The notes under the pieces were generated by a model. It was not told the DNA's origin. It made no database searches and saw only the letters and a program-made list of their open reading frames with translations. Of a stretch of DNA of 53,221 nucleotides, positions 40,807-50,436 are shown piece after piece (within the stretch, counting starts at the first letter, position 1; each line of letters starts with the position of its first letter). A program made the translations under genes and the position numbers. The DNA is from JAVKDP01 sp040222185 (GTDB lineage: Bacteria > Bacteroidota > Rhodothermia > Balneolales > Balneolaceae), in assembly GCA_040222185.1 (NCBI GenBank), contig JAVKDP010000056.1, forward strand, positions 1 through 53,221. The letters run 5' to 3'.

Positions 40807-41562
40807 ATGAGAACTATAGCGTTTACAAATCAGAAGGGAGGTGTTGGTAAAACTACCTCAACTATAAATGTAGGAGCTGCACTTGCAAAGCTTGGGAAAA
40901 AGGTTCTTTTAATTGACCTGGATCCTCAGGCAAATCTTACTTATTCGTTGCGTATGCATTCTCAGAGACTGGATAAAACTATTTACCAGGCCTTAAAAGA
41001 ACAGACCAAGATTGAAGATGTAATAGTTAAACATAAAGGGTTCGATTATATAGCATCCTCCTTAGAACTTTCCGGAGCCGAGCTTGAATTAGCTAACGAA
41101 CCAGCAAGGGAAAGCCTTCTTAAAAACTTTCTGAGCCAGGTTAAAAAGACTGATTACGATTATGTATTAATCGACTGCCCTCCAAACCTGGGGCTACTTA
41201 CATTGAATGCTTTTACCGCTGTTGAAGATGTTTTCATAGTTCTACAATCTGAATACCTGGCACTTCATGGTCTTTCAAAATTATTAGACTTGATAAAAGT
41301 AGTTCAACAACGCTTAAATGCTAATCTTGAGGTTGGTGGAATCATTTGTACACTATATGATGGCAGAAAAAATCTTAACAAAGAGGTAGTAGGTCATATA
41401 AAAGACTATTTCGGTAAAAAAGTATTTAATACAATAATCAGAGATAATGTTGCTCTGGCTGAAGCGCCAAGTCATCATAAAACGATTTTCGAATACGATG
41501 GAAATAGTAATGGTGCTCATGATTATTTAGCCCTGGCTAAGGAAATAAAAAACGGCCACTAA
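40807..41562 (+). CDS. ParA-family (Soj/MinD-like) partition ATPase
   Basis: The 251-residue ATPase has the deviant Walker A QKGGVGKTT with the signature Lys at the start, Walker A' LLIDLDPQANLTYSL and Walker B DYVLIDCPPNLGLLT. Its length matches chromosomal or orphan ParA/Soj proteins without a DNA-binding N-terminus. These ATPases form a nucleoid gradient that moves DNA or protein cargo. No ParB gene with a ParB/Noc domain is next to it. Instead a small 86-residue ribbon-helix-helix-like protein follows 4 bases later and is its probable partner. The recCBD genes follow. Confidence 0.92.
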   Translation: MRTIAFTNQKGGVGKTTSTINVGAALAKLGKKVLLIDLDPQANLTYSLRMHSQRLDKTIYQALKEQTKIEDVIVKHKGFDYIASSLELSGAELELANEPARESLLKNFLSQVKKTDYDYVLIDCPPNLGLLTLNAFTAVEDVFIVLQSEYLALHGLSKLLDLIKVVQQRLNANLEVGGIICTLYDGRKNLNKEVVGHIKDYFGKKVFNTIIRDNVALAEAPSHHKTIFEYDGNSNGAHDYLALAKEIKNGH

Positions 41563-41566
41563 AAAG

Positions 41567-41827
41567 ATGAGTAAGAAACAGGTGCTGGGGCATAATCCGC
41601 TTGTGTACAGACCCCTGGCCGATGCAAAATTTGATTTCATTCCATACACTGATTCGGGGTCAGGAAAAGGGAAGAACGTCTCCGAACCGAAAAAGATCAC
41701 TAAAAAAGTCTCAAGCTACTATCTTGAGGTAGAGTTAACAGATGAGATCAAAAAGAGAGCTACCGAGAAAGGAGAGTCATACTCGCATTTCGTTGAAGAC
41801 ATCCTAAAAAAGGCTATTAAGAAGTAA
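41567..41827 (+). CDS. Small ribbon-helix-helix-like partner of the ParA ATPase
   Basis: The 86-residue protein has a basic disordered N-terminus (VLGHNPLVYRPLADAKFDF) and a glycine/serine linker. The C-terminal part, SYYLEVELTDEIKKRATEKG then YSHFVEDILKKAIKK, reads as strand-helix-helix, as in RHH (CopG/ParG-type) DNA-binding dimers. In ParG-like systems the flexible N-terminus stimulates ParA ATPase and the RHH part binds the centromere. No family name can be given with certainty. It lies 4 bases after parA and 70 bases before recC. Confidence 0.7.
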   Translation: MSKKQVLGHNPLVYRPLADAKFDFIPYTDSGSGKGKNVSEPKKITKKVSSYYLEVELTDEIKKRATEKGESYSHFVEDILKKAIKK

Positions 41828-41897
41828 TATAGTTCTACAAATAGTAGGATTTTGGAGAGTCATTTTTAGTATACTCAAGCGAAATAAAACGCTGTAG

Positions 41898-44800
41898 ATG
41901 TTCTTCCATTTCAAGTCAGATTCATTATCAAAACTAGCTCAAACCCTTGCTCAAAAGAGTTATGAGAAAAAGGGAGGAAATCCTTTTGAGAAACAATGGA
42001 TTGTTGTTCAGAATAAAGAGATGCAACAATGGCTCACGTTGCAAATAGCGGAGTTTGAAGGAATAGCTGCTAACTTAGAGTTCGTTTTGCCATCAGAATT
42101 AATGTGGAAGCTCTATCGGTTAGGGATTAAAAATGTTCCTAAAAGCCTTCCTTCTGATAGAATTCCAATGCAGCTACAAATCTTTGACATCCTGCAGTCA
42201 GGAGATCAGGCACCTTCCAGCTTAAAAATACCAAACGGACTATTAGACAGTACAAAGTCTCACTTTCAGTTTTCGGGCCAGGTGGCAGATGTTTTTGATC
42301 TATACCAGGTATATCGTCCAAATCTTTTGAATGAATGGGAAAATGGAAATTTCACAACCAAGGATAAAACGGAGTTTTGGCAATCCAGACTATGGAATCA
42401 GTTAGCATCAAACTGGAGAAACTCTTTTCCAGATATACCAACCCGTAAAGACGCTTTTTTTGAATTGATCAAAGCCATAGAAACAAATCAGCCTAAAACT
42501 TTAGAGTTTCCTGAACAGATTTTTGTGTTCGGGCTCTCTAGTTTTTCGGCACCATTTAGTAGCCTGTTGGTTTCTTTAGCTAAAAGATTAGAGGTGTACT
42601 TTTTTGATCATAATCCAAGTAAGCCAGAGAACTTCGGTTTATCAGAAGAAGAGTGGAGAAGCATTCAGAATGATTGGATTACTCCAAAGAGCCAAAATAT
42701 GGATTTGTTAATTGACAAGATTACCAGTTCTGGGATTTCTTATAGTAAAGAATCTTATGACTCAGAGAGTATAGGCAGAGCAAAGATTGAAGTTCATTCA
42801 TGCCATAATTCAAGGAGAGAAGTTGAAGTACTTAAAGATGAATTATTAAAGGAGTTTGAGTCTCAAAAAGATATTAAGCCGAATGATGTGCTTATTCTTG
42901 TTCCGGATATGGAGGTTTATGCACCCATCATTAAAAGTATTTTTAGCTCAGAAACTGATGGTTTTGAAATACCAGTGTTTATCAGGACTCAAAACACCAG
43001 TTCAATAGAAACAGCATTTGAAAAATTACTCCAGACTTTATCAGTAAATTTAAAAGCCAGCTCATTTTATGAATTATTAGAGTTAGAGGCTTTTAAAAAC
43101 CGATTTGAGTTTAATGAATCTGACTTAAAACAAATAAAAGCCTGGTTACAAAAGAACAGAGTACACTGGGGTTTGAGTTTAGAAGACTCAAAGAACTCCA
43201 TCGAGAAGGGTTTAATTAGTATCCTCGGTGGTTTTGCAATGGAGCTAAACTCATTCGAGTCATATAAAACATTCATACCCTTCGAAGGTATTTCCAACTC
43301 AGATCAGTTGGAGCTTTCTTCTAAACTCTCAGAAGTAGTTTCATTTTTAAACAGATGTATAGTTGATTTTTCAGCATCTAAAACAATTATAGAATGGCTT
43401 GAGGTATTAAGAAACTGGTATGATGAGCTAACCATTGAAAGGGCCCAGGCTGATATTTCTTCCTATAAGATGGCCCGAAGTCTTGATTCTCTCATTGATT
43501 CAGCGAGAATTTCAGGTTCTGAAGTTAAAATAGATTTTGACCTGTTCAGTACATGGGTTCTTACTCATATTATTGATTCAAAGGCTTCTTCTAGCGGTTT
43601 TGGAAAGGGAGTAGTACTAAGTACCTATATACCATATCGAAACATTCCTTTTAAGTTTACAGCTCTATTGGGGTTTAATGAACAAGAATTTCCAAGAAAC
43701 CCGGTTCGCCCTGGTTTTGATCTAATTCACAACTATCCGGAGAAAGGAGACAGGATAACAAAAGAAGATGACCAGCTCTTATTCTTGGAAACTGTTAATA
43801 CAACCTCAAACGCATTACATATAAGCTACCAAGGTCAGGACCAACATACTGAAAATGAAAAATTGCCTTCCGTATTGCTCCAACGCTTGATGGATAAGTT
43901 AGAGCCTGGTATCTCTATAAAGCACAGGCTACATGGTTTTAATACCGAATATTTCGCTACAGCCAGAAGTTTCTCAAAGAGAAGGAAAGAGCTGGCAGAA
44001 ATCGTATTTCATAGACAGCATGATCATAGGTTGTTTTACCCTGAAAAAGAAGTAATTATTGAAAAAGAAAAACCTATAGAAATCAGAATAGATGAACTAA
44101 TAGCTTTTTTTACTAATCCCTGTAAGTTTATTTCTATCAATGAATTAGGAATCAGAGACAAGTTCGAAGAAAATGAACTCGAAGACAGAGAAACATTCAA
44201 AGTATCAGGGTTAACCAAATTTCTTTTAGATCACATTATTTCGGATGGATTGAATGAAGAAATTTCACAGCCCAGGCTAAAAGAGTATGTTCAGAACGCT
44301 AATCTGTTACCATCTGGTATTAGTGGTGAGAAGGCTTTTTATGATGAGTATAAAGAGGTTGTAAGTATCTCAGAAATAGAGAAGAGTTTTCAGAAAGACA
44401 AGGAAAGTGAATCGATTATAGACTTTGAACTAGATGGGCTAAAGTTAGTAGGTAAAATTACTGACATATTTGGCAATCGCCGAATACGAAAAAGGCTTGG
44501 AAGGCTTAGGGCAGTAGATTTTATTTCGCTCTGGATGAACCATTTAATATTGATGGAAAGTTCAAATGATTTCCATGAAAGCATTCAGATTTGCAAAGAC
44601 AAGACAGGTAAGGTCGCAGTTACTACAATTTCAGGAGTGGTAGATTCCAGTAATATTTTGAAGAATCTTTTGAAATGGTTCATAGGTTCAACGACTAATA
44701 AAGAGTTACTTGCTTTTTTTCCTGAAAGCTCAAGAGCTTACTATGAAACATTAGCTTCTAAAAAAGACAAATCAGTATCAATTGAAAAAGCTCTTACTAA

Positions 44801-44960
44801 TTGGGTTGGATCTGAGTATTCGTTTATTTCAGAAGGCTCAGATTACTATAATCAACTGATTTGGAGAGGTGAAGAGCCGATTTTTCAAAAATCATTTGAT
44901 GATAATGCTGCCTTATTTTGGAAACCCATCCTGAAATTTTCAAAAACAGAATTGCTATGA
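41898..44960 (+). CDS. recC: Exodeoxyribonuclease V subunit gamma (RecC)
   Basis: The 1020-residue protein is similar in length to RecC (about 1120). The N-terminus has the family opening KSDSLSKLAQTLAQK, then WIVVQNKEMQQWLTLQIAE and the characteristic IAANLEFVLPSELMW. A middle helicase-like region follows without a functional Walker A (EVHSCHNSRREVEVLKDELL, LNPNDVLILVPDME-like positions). A C-terminal nuclease-like fold without catalytic residues ends the protein. RecC holds RecB and RecD together and reads Chi. The stop codon overlaps the recB ATG (ATGA). The order recC-recB-recD is a complete RecBCD operon. Confidence 0.92.
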   Translation: MFFHFKSDSLSKLAQTLAQKSYEKKGGNPFEKQWIVVQNKEMQQWLTLQIAEFEGIAANLEFVLPSELMWKLYRLGIKNVPKSLPSDRIPMQLQIFDILQSGDQAPSSLKIPNGLLDSTKSHFQFSGQVADVFDLYQVYRPNLLNEWENGNFTTKDKTEFWQSRLWNQLASNWRNSFPDIPTRKDAFFELIKAIETNQPKTLEFPEQIFVFGLSSFSAPFSSLLVSLAKRLEVYFFDHNPSKPENFGLSEEEWRSIQNDWITPKSQNMDLLIDKITSSGISYSKESYDSESIGRAKIEVHSCHNSRREVEVLKDELLKEFESQKDIKPNDVLILVPDMEVYAPIIKSIFSSETDGFEIPVFIRTQNTSSIETAFEKLLQTLSVNLKASSFYELLELEAFKNRFEFNESDLKQIKAWLQKNRVHWGLSLEDSKNSIEKGLISILGGFAMELNSFESYKTFIPFEGISNSDQLELSSKLSEVVSFLNRCIVDFSASKTIIEWLEVLRNWYDELTIERAQADISSYKMARSLDSLIDSARISGSEVKIDFDLFSTWVLTHIIDSKASSSGFGKGVVLSTYIPYRNIPFKFTALLGFNEQEFPRNPVRPGFDLIHNYPEKGDRITKEDDQLLFLETVNTTSNALHISYQGQDQHTENEKLPSVLLQRLMDKLEPGISIKHRLHGFNTEYFATARSFSKRRKELAEIVFHRQHDHRLFYPEKEVIIEKEKPIEIRIDELIAFFTNPCKFISINELGIRDKFEENELEDRETFKVSGLTKFLLDHIISDGLNEEISQPRLKEYVQNANLLPSGISGEKAFYDEYKEVVSISEIEKSFQKDKESESIIDFELDGLKLVGKITDIFGNRRIRKRLGRLRAVDFISLWMNHLILMESSNDFHESIQICKDKTGKVAVTTISGVVDSSNILKNLLKWFIGSTTNKELLAFFPESSRAYYETLASKKDKSVSIEKALTNWVGSEYSFISEGSDYYNQLIWRGEEPIFQKSFDDNAALFWKPILKFSKTELL

Positions 44961-47900
44961 GCAAGGAGTTTCAAATATTTGAAGCTCCTTTACAAGGAGT
45001 AAGCCTTGTTGAAGCAAGTGCCGGAACTGGTAAGACCTACAATATTGCTTCCATTTTTGTAAGGACCATACTGGAAAAAGAATTAATGCCGGCAAATATA
45101 CTGGTACTAACTTACACTGAAGCAGCTACATCCGAATTAAAGAGACGCCTCAGAGCACGAATTAAGGAGAGTATCCTGGCTTTAAAGACTGGAGCAGCAG
45201 ATGATAGTTTCCTGTTGGAGCTATTAAAACGATATAACGAATCCTCTGTTGATCTTTTAAATCAGGCCTTATATAAGTTTGATGAGGCTCAGATATCAAC
45301 TATTCATGGATTTTGCCAAAGGCTACTTTCTGAAGAAAGTTTGACTTTTGATGTATCCCCAGATTTCGAAATTCTAGCCAATAGCAACGAATTACTTCAG
45401 GACATAGCGGATGAGTACTGGAGAACAATTACCTATGACACGAGTTCGGAGTTTTCAATAGCTCTTCAGGATTATTTGGCCGGACTTGGATATACGCCTG
45501 ATAAACTCCTGGATAATGTTCAGCCTATAATTGGAAAACCTTATATCAATTTAGTACCTGAGTTAAAGCCTGTAGACCACTTTGTTGATGAGTATGAAAA
45601 GTTAAAGACTTCCTTTTTTGAACTTAAAACTGCTTTACAAAATGAAGAAATACTTATTCGGGAAATATTAGGGCGAGAAGTTTTGAATAAGAGGACCTAC
45701 AATAAGAACAAGTTTATTTACCTGGATAGAATCCTCAATTGGGTTGATTCCGAAATCGCTCCAATTAATCCTATTGCAAAATTAGAACTTTTTAGTTCCG
45801 ATATATATCAAAAGGTGGCTAAGGGTGAAAGTATCCCTGATATCAAGACTACTTCATATGTAGACTCTTACATGGATGCTTCAAGTAGAATGCAGCTATT
45901 GGAACAAGCTTTTCTTAAGGAATCTTCGAGTTGGATTATCTCCAGGTTCAATGAAGAAAAGTATAAGAAAGACCTTTTAACCTACGATGATTTGTTGGTT
46001 AGAGTGTCAGAAAGACTATCAAATGGAAGTACTGATCTCATTCAAAAGCTTCGTGTGAGATACCCGGTAGCTCTGATTGATGAGTTTCAGGATACAGATC
46101 CTATTCAATATTCGATATTCAATACTATTTACTCAAATAATACTGAAACCTGTTTGTTCATGATCGGTGACCCAAAACAGGCTATTTACAGTTTTAGAGG
46201 TGCTGATATACATACGTATCTGAAAGCTAAGAAAGCTGCTGGGGTAGAGCAGACCTATTCTTTGTTTCATAATTTCAGGTCCTCTAAGAAAGTTATTCAG
46301 GCAGTAAATTCTTTTTTCACCTTTTCATCAGCTCCATTTATTCTAAATGATCTGGACTTCATAAAAGCAGGCTTTCCGGAAGAAAAACCTGAAGAAGAAA
46401 ACATATTGTATAAAGATGGCAAGGAAGTTCAACCATTACAATTCGTTTATTCGAAAGAAGAAGGTTCAGCAACCAGACAGTTAAGAGCTGGCATCAGTAA
46501 TTCAATAGCATCTGAAATAATTACTCTTTTAACCGACGATTACATCATTAATGGAAAGAGAGTAAAGGAAAATGATATTGCAGTATTAGTAAGAAAGAAT
46601 TTTCAAGCCATTGAAATTCAGCAGTACCTTAGAAAAAGAGGTGTAAAGAGTATTATTAAAAGTCAGGAGAGTGTGTTCCTGACAAGAGAGTCTGATGAAT
46701 TGTATATCATTTTAAGTTCGATATTTGATAGTGGATATGAAGCAGGTATTCGATCTGCTTTATCAACTGAAATGATGGGCTATTCAGCAAGGCAGATTTA
46801 TGAGTTGTTTAATGATGAAAGTGAATGGAATAAGATCTACCTGGATTTCATTAGGTTAAAGACATTATGGAAAGAGCAGGGATTTGCCACTCTGATGGAT
46901 GAAGTAAGTTCACTTTTTAACCTTGAAGAGAACCTGGGTTCTCACTTCGATTCAGAAAGAAGGATTACGAATTATTATCATCTAATTGAATTACTGAAGA
47001 AGAAAGCTAAAGAAAGGTCTTTCAACCCTTACGATTTAATAACCTATTTCAAAAAGAGAAGACTGGAAGGAGAGCAAGCAAAAGATGATGATGAATTGGT
47101 AAGGCTTGAAAGTGATGACAAACTGGTTCAGATAATTACTTCTCACACGAGTAAGGGTTTAGAGTACCCTGTTGTATTTTGCCCATATTTATGGGAGGGA
47201 TTAAGGCTTACTGACCAAAAAGTGTTCCATTTCCATGATGATTCCATTCCTTACTTAGATATCGGTACAAAAGGTGATCAAAGAATCAGGAATCGAGGTT
47301 TATCACTGGAAAGTGAATTAGCCGAAAACATCAGGTTAACCTATGTGTCGTTGACCAGGGCAAAATCGGCATGTATTGTGTATTTGTCAGATAATAAAGG
47401 GTCAGAGTTTTCTTCACTTGCAAGCCTGGTAGAGGGTTCAGAAGTAGTGAAGAGAAGAGTCAGCGATAAGCTTAGCTTGACAAGTACAGAGTACAAAAAA
47501 TTACATAACCCGGAATCTTTCAGAATGATTGACTTGATCAGGAAGATATCTAATGATCCGAATATAGATTTCCGTGAGCCTTATGTGTCAAATAATAAGC
47601 TTGCTAGCCCGGCTGACAAATTGCCGAATGAATACTTACTCCTGGATTTTACACGAGATGATTTATTCGATTACCCAAGGGTAACCAGTTTTTCTTCGTT
47701 ACAGCTTTCAGGTAAAGAAGACGCAGTATACTTTGAAAAAGAAGGTTTCGATTATGATGAGATTACTGGCTCAGCAGAAGTAGAGCTATATGATGAACTG
47801 AATCAGTTTACCCTTCCTAAAGGAACAAATACAGGCCTTTTATTACATAGTATTTTTGAAGAAATCGTATTTAATGAACCTAAAACGGTTGCCCCAATAG

Positions 47901-48499
47901 TTGAATCATTATTGAGCAGGTATAGCTTTGATTTAAAGTGGAATGATACTGTTACTCAATTGGTGTATGAATCTTTAAACCATAACCTGAAAGATGGTTT
48001 AAACCTGGGTGAGCTTGAACCATGTGACTGCTTAGTCGAAATGGAATTTCATTTCCCTGTCAAGGGATTAGGGCCGGAAAAATTGATGAAAATCATTCGA
48101 AAAGTAGATAGTAATGTAGATGCAGATTCAATGAGAGGATTTATGAAAGGATTCATCGATTTGATTTTCAAGGTCGGAGAAACCTATTACATACTCGATT
48201 ATAAATCGAACTTTCTTGGTGACTCTTTTGAAGATTACAACTCACTTGCGCTTAGTGATGAAATCAGGCATTCGAATTATGATGCTCAGTATCATATATA
48301 TACAACGGCTTTACATCGGTTTCTCTCAAAGACAGTAAAAGATTATTCATACGAGAAGCACTTTGGAGGGGTCTTCTATTTATTTCTCAGAGGAGTTGAA
48401 AAAGGAAAAGAGGGTAGTGGTGTATTCTTTGATAAACCTGATAGTAACGTAATTTTTGAATTGAACAGCTACTTTGAAAGAGGTGAAGGGAATGAGTAA
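44957..48499 (+). CDS. recB: Exodeoxyribonuclease V subunit beta (RecB helicase-nuclease)
   Basis: The 1180-residue UvrD-type helicase-nuclease has Walker A VEASAGTGKTYN near residue 20, motif Ia VLTYTEAATSELKRR, and Walker B VALIDEFQDTDPIQ. Motif VI is NIRLTYVSLTRAKSA. The C-terminal RecB nuclease domain has GFIDLIF and YYILDYKSN, giving the Asp and Asp-x-Lys catalytic pattern. With RecC and RecD it unwinds and degrades broken DNA ends and loads RecA after Chi. The ATG at 44957 overlaps the recC stop (ATGA), so translation is coupled; the longer frame is rejected. It overlaps recD by 8 bases. Confidence 0.94.
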   Translation: MSKEFQIFEAPLQGVSLVEASAGTGKTYNIASIFVRTILEKELMPANILVLTYTEAATSELKRRLRARIKESILALKTGAADDSFLLELLKRYNESSVDLLNQALYKFDEAQISTIHGFCQRLLSEESLTFDVSPDFEILANSNELLQDIADEYWRTITYDTSSEFSIALQDYLAGLGYTPDKLLDNVQPIIGKPYINLVPELKPVDHFVDEYEKLKTSFFELKTALQNEEILIREILGREVLNKRTYNKNKFIYLDRILNWVDSEIAPINPIAKLELFSSDIYQKVAKGESIPDIKTTSYVDSYMDASSRMQLLEQAFLKESSSWIISRFNEEKYKKDLLTYDDLLVRVSERLSNGSTDLIQKLRVRYPVALIDEFQDTDPIQYSIFNTIYSNNTETCLFMIGDPKQAIYSFRGADIHTYLKAKKAAGVEQTYSLFHNFRSSKKVIQAVNSFFTFSSAPFILNDLDFIKAGFPEEKPEEENILYKDGKEVQPLQFVYSKEEGSATRQLRAGISNSIASEIITLLTDDYIINGKRVKENDIAVLVRKNFQAIEIQQYLRKRGVKSIIKSQESVFLTRESDELYIILSSIFDSGYEAGIRSALSTEMMGYSARQIYELFNDESEWNKIYLDFIRLKTLWKEQGFATLMDEVSSLFNLEENLGSHFDSERRITNYYHLIELLKKKAKERSFNPYDLITYFKKRRLEGEQAKDDDELVRLESDDKLVQIITSHTSKGLEYPVVFCPYLWEGLRLTDQKVFHFHDDSIPYLDIGTKGDQRIRNRGLSLESELAENIRLTYVSLTRAKSACIVYLSDNKGSEFSSLASLVEGSEVVKRRVSDKLSLTSTEYKKLHNPESFRMIDLIRKISNDPNIDFREPYVSNNKLASPADKLPNEYLLLDFTRDDLFDYPRVTSFSSLQLSGKEDAVYFEKEGFDYDEITGSAEVELYDELNQFTLPKGTNTGLLLHSIFEEIVFNEPKTVAPIVESLLSRYSFDLKWNDTVTQLVYESLNHNLKDGLNLGELEPCDCLVEMEFHFPVKGLGPEKLMKIIRKVDSNVDADSMRGFMKGFIDLIFKVGETYYILDYKSNFLGDSFEDYNSLALSDEIRHSNYDAQYHIYTTALHRFLSKTVKDYSYEKHFGGVFYLFLRGVEKGKEGSGVFFDKPDSNVIFELNSYFERGEGNE

Positions 48500-50261
48500 T
48501 CTCTTTCAAATACTATCAGAGCTAAAAAAGCGAAAAGAAATAAGCTTACAAGAATTAGAGTTTGCTCGATTCCTAAACCGGGTAGAAAGCTCAGATCCGA
48601 AAGAAATATTGTTTCTGGGAATGGCTTGTGTTCGGCATCAAATGGATGGACACTTATGCATTAGTATCACTGAGTTTCTAAATCACCCTATATATGCTAA
48701 GCTTATTGATAAGAGTATAAATGATGTACAAATACTAGACTTAATTACGAAATCTGGTTTAATTGGTACTCCTGGAGATTCAAAGCCTTTGATTCTTGAT
48801 GATGGAAAAGTGTATCTCCAAAAGATATGGAAATATGAAAACGAGCTTATTGATTGGTTACTTAATAAAGCAGATGAAAATGATATTCTTGCCAAAGAAA
48901 ATGTGCAATTCGTAGATCAAAGTTTCGGAGGGAGTGCTGAAGTAGATTGGCAAAGAATAGCTGTCAAAGTTGCCCTTTTAAAGAACCTTGTTATCATATC
49001 AGGTGGTCCTGGAACTGGTAAAACATTTACGATAAAGAGAATTATTGAAGCTTTAAAATACTCTAATAAGGACAGGAAAATAAAAATAGCACTAGCGGCA
49101 CCTACGGGAAAAGCGGCACAACGGTTAAATGATTCTTTGGTATCATCTGACGATGAAGAGTTTGAGGCAGGAGCAGCTGTTACAGTGCATAAATTGTTGG
49201 GAGCAGAGTTTGGGAGCTCTATATATAAGTACAACAAAGCTAATCAACTGGTATATGATGTTGTAATTGTTGATGAGGCTTCAATGTTAGACATTCATCT
49301 TTGGACAGCTTTAATAAGAGCTCTTCCTGTTACAGCAAAATTGATATTACTCGGGGATAAAGACCAATTATCATCTGTAGAAGCCGGGTCTATTTTGGGA
49401 GATATATGCTCAGGAGCCTCTAATAGTTTTTCTATGAAAGTAGCTTCAGAGATTGGAGAGCCTTTACTTTCGAATAAGTCTTTCCCCCTCAACGACTGCT
49501 TCATCTTATTGGAGAAGACTTATAGAGTTGAAGAGGGTAGTGGTATAAAAGTTCTTTCCGATGCTGTTAATTCTGGTGATTTCGAAAAAGTACTCGAAAT
49601 TTTAAAATCTGATCACTTTCCTTATGTCACATTAAAGGATAGCAGTAAAAAGAATATTGATGAGTTAATTAGCAAATATGTTTTAAAACCAGGTCAGAAT
49701 AACAGATCTATTGAGGATATGAGAAATGTACTCAATACATATAAAATACTATGTGCTTTAAGAAGAGGTCCATTCGGTATCGAAGAAATTAATAGAGCTT
49801 CAGAAAAGGCATTAAAGGGGCATATGGGCATTCCTTCCAATCAGCAATGGTATTCAGGAAGAACGATTATGATTAACAGGAGTAATAATCAGTTCAAACT
49901 AAGAAACGGGGAAACGGGATTATGTATTCAAGCCAATGAAAGTGAGTTTGAGATTCTTTTTGATCGAAAAGAGGAATTCAAACTTTCAACTACAAGATTG
50001 CAGGATTATGAGCTCGCTTTTGCAAATACAATCCATAAGAGTCAGGGGTCAGAATATGATCATGTAGCAATATTGCTTCCAAATGAAGCTAATCCTTTGC
50101 TGTCTAGAGAACTTCTCTATACTGCTATAACAAGAGCAAAAAAGAGCATTGTGATATATGCTAAAGAAGAGATAGTAGTAGATGCAGTAAAAAAAGTAGT
50201 TTCCAGAAATAGTGGGATAAAAACCAAAATCTGGACAGAAACATTAAATCTTTCTTCTTAA
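48492..50261 (+). CDS. recD: Exodeoxyribonuclease V subunit alpha (RecD helicase)
   Basis: The 589-residue superfamily 1B helicase has Walker A ISGGPGTGKTFTIKR near residue 170, Walker B VIVDEASMLDIHLW, motif III AKLILLGDKDQLSSVEAG, and late motifs FANTIHKSQGSEYDHV and LLYTAITRAKKSIVIYA. The N-terminal domain contacts RecC. It is a 5'-to-3' motor of RecBCD. The ATG at 48492 overlaps recB by 8 bases and has AGGTGAAGGG just upstream; the TTG at 48474 is rejected. Last gene of the recCBD operon. Confidence 0.93.
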   Translation: MSNLFQILSELKKRKEISLQELEFARFLNRVESSDPKEILFLGMACVRHQMDGHLCISITEFLNHPIYAKLIDKSINDVQILDLITKSGLIGTPGDSKPLILDDGKVYLQKIWKYENELIDWLLNKADENDILAKENVQFVDQSFGGSAEVDWQRIAVKVALLKNLVIISGGPGTGKTFTIKRIIEALKYSNKDRKIKIALAAPTGKAAQRLNDSLVSSDDEEFEAGAAVTVHKLLGAEFGSSIYKYNKANQLVYDVVIVDEASMLDIHLWTALIRALPVTAKLILLGDKDQLSSVEAGSILGDICSGASNSFSMKVASEIGEPLLSNKSFPLNDCFILLEKTYRVEEGSGIKVLSDAVNSGDFEKVLEILKSDHFPYVTLKDSSKKNIDELISKYVLKPGQNNRSIEDMRNVLNTYKILCALRRGPFGIEEINRASEKALKGHMGIPSNQQWYSGRTIMINRSNNQFKLRNGETGLCIQANESEFEILFDRKEEFKLSTTRLQDYELAFANTIHKSQGSEYDHVAILLPNEANPLLSRELLYTAITRAKKSIVIYAKEEIVVDAVKKVVSRNSGIKTKIWTETLNLSS

Positions 50262-50265
50262 AACA

Positions 50266-50297
50266 AAAAGAGCTACGATGCAGATGCACCGTAGCTC
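50266..50297 (-). terminator. Terminator for the FKBP gene transcript (minus strand)
   Basis: On the minus strand GAGCTACG (50297-50290) pairs with CGTAGCTC (50277-50270), with a further G-U and TGC/GCA extension inside, followed by TTTTT (50269-50265). It ends minus-strand transcription about 140 bases past the FKBP stop. On the plus strand it lacks a T run, so it may not stop recD transcription. Confidence 0.75.
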
Positions 50298-50305
50298 ATA
50301 TCGTA

Positions 50306-50354
50306 CCCCGAAAAAGCCAATCCCCTAAGATTTGAACTTTTTCTGTCTCTGGGG
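50306..50354. other. Structured intergenic element downstream of recD and the FKBP gene
   Basis: CCCC-GAAAAAG (50306-50316) can pair with CTTTTTC (50337-50343) and, after a 7-base one-sided bulge, GGGG (50351-50354). The apical loop is 20 bases and holds TCCCC. The region is too GC-structured to be random AT-rich spacer, but matches no RNA family I recognise. It lies in the 3' untranslated part of both convergent transcripts, next to the terminator at 50266-50297. Confidence 0.4.
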
Positions 50355-50436
50355 TTAATATCTCAGAAGAAAATCAAAGTTGTACTTAGAACTTATTAAT
50401 GTGAATTAGGAAATCTTAAGATATGCTATCAAGGTT

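Noticed and set aside
40807..41827. A plasmid-type or phage-type replication region around the ParA gene
   Set aside because: No replication initiator, toxin-antitoxin or iteron repeats are seen, and the flanking genes are ordinary chromosomal ones.
50331..50436. A tRNA or tmRNA remnant suggested by a GTTCAAATC-like T-loop on the minus strand
   Set aside because: The flanking bases form only a 3-bp stem and no acceptor or anticodon arm can be drawn.
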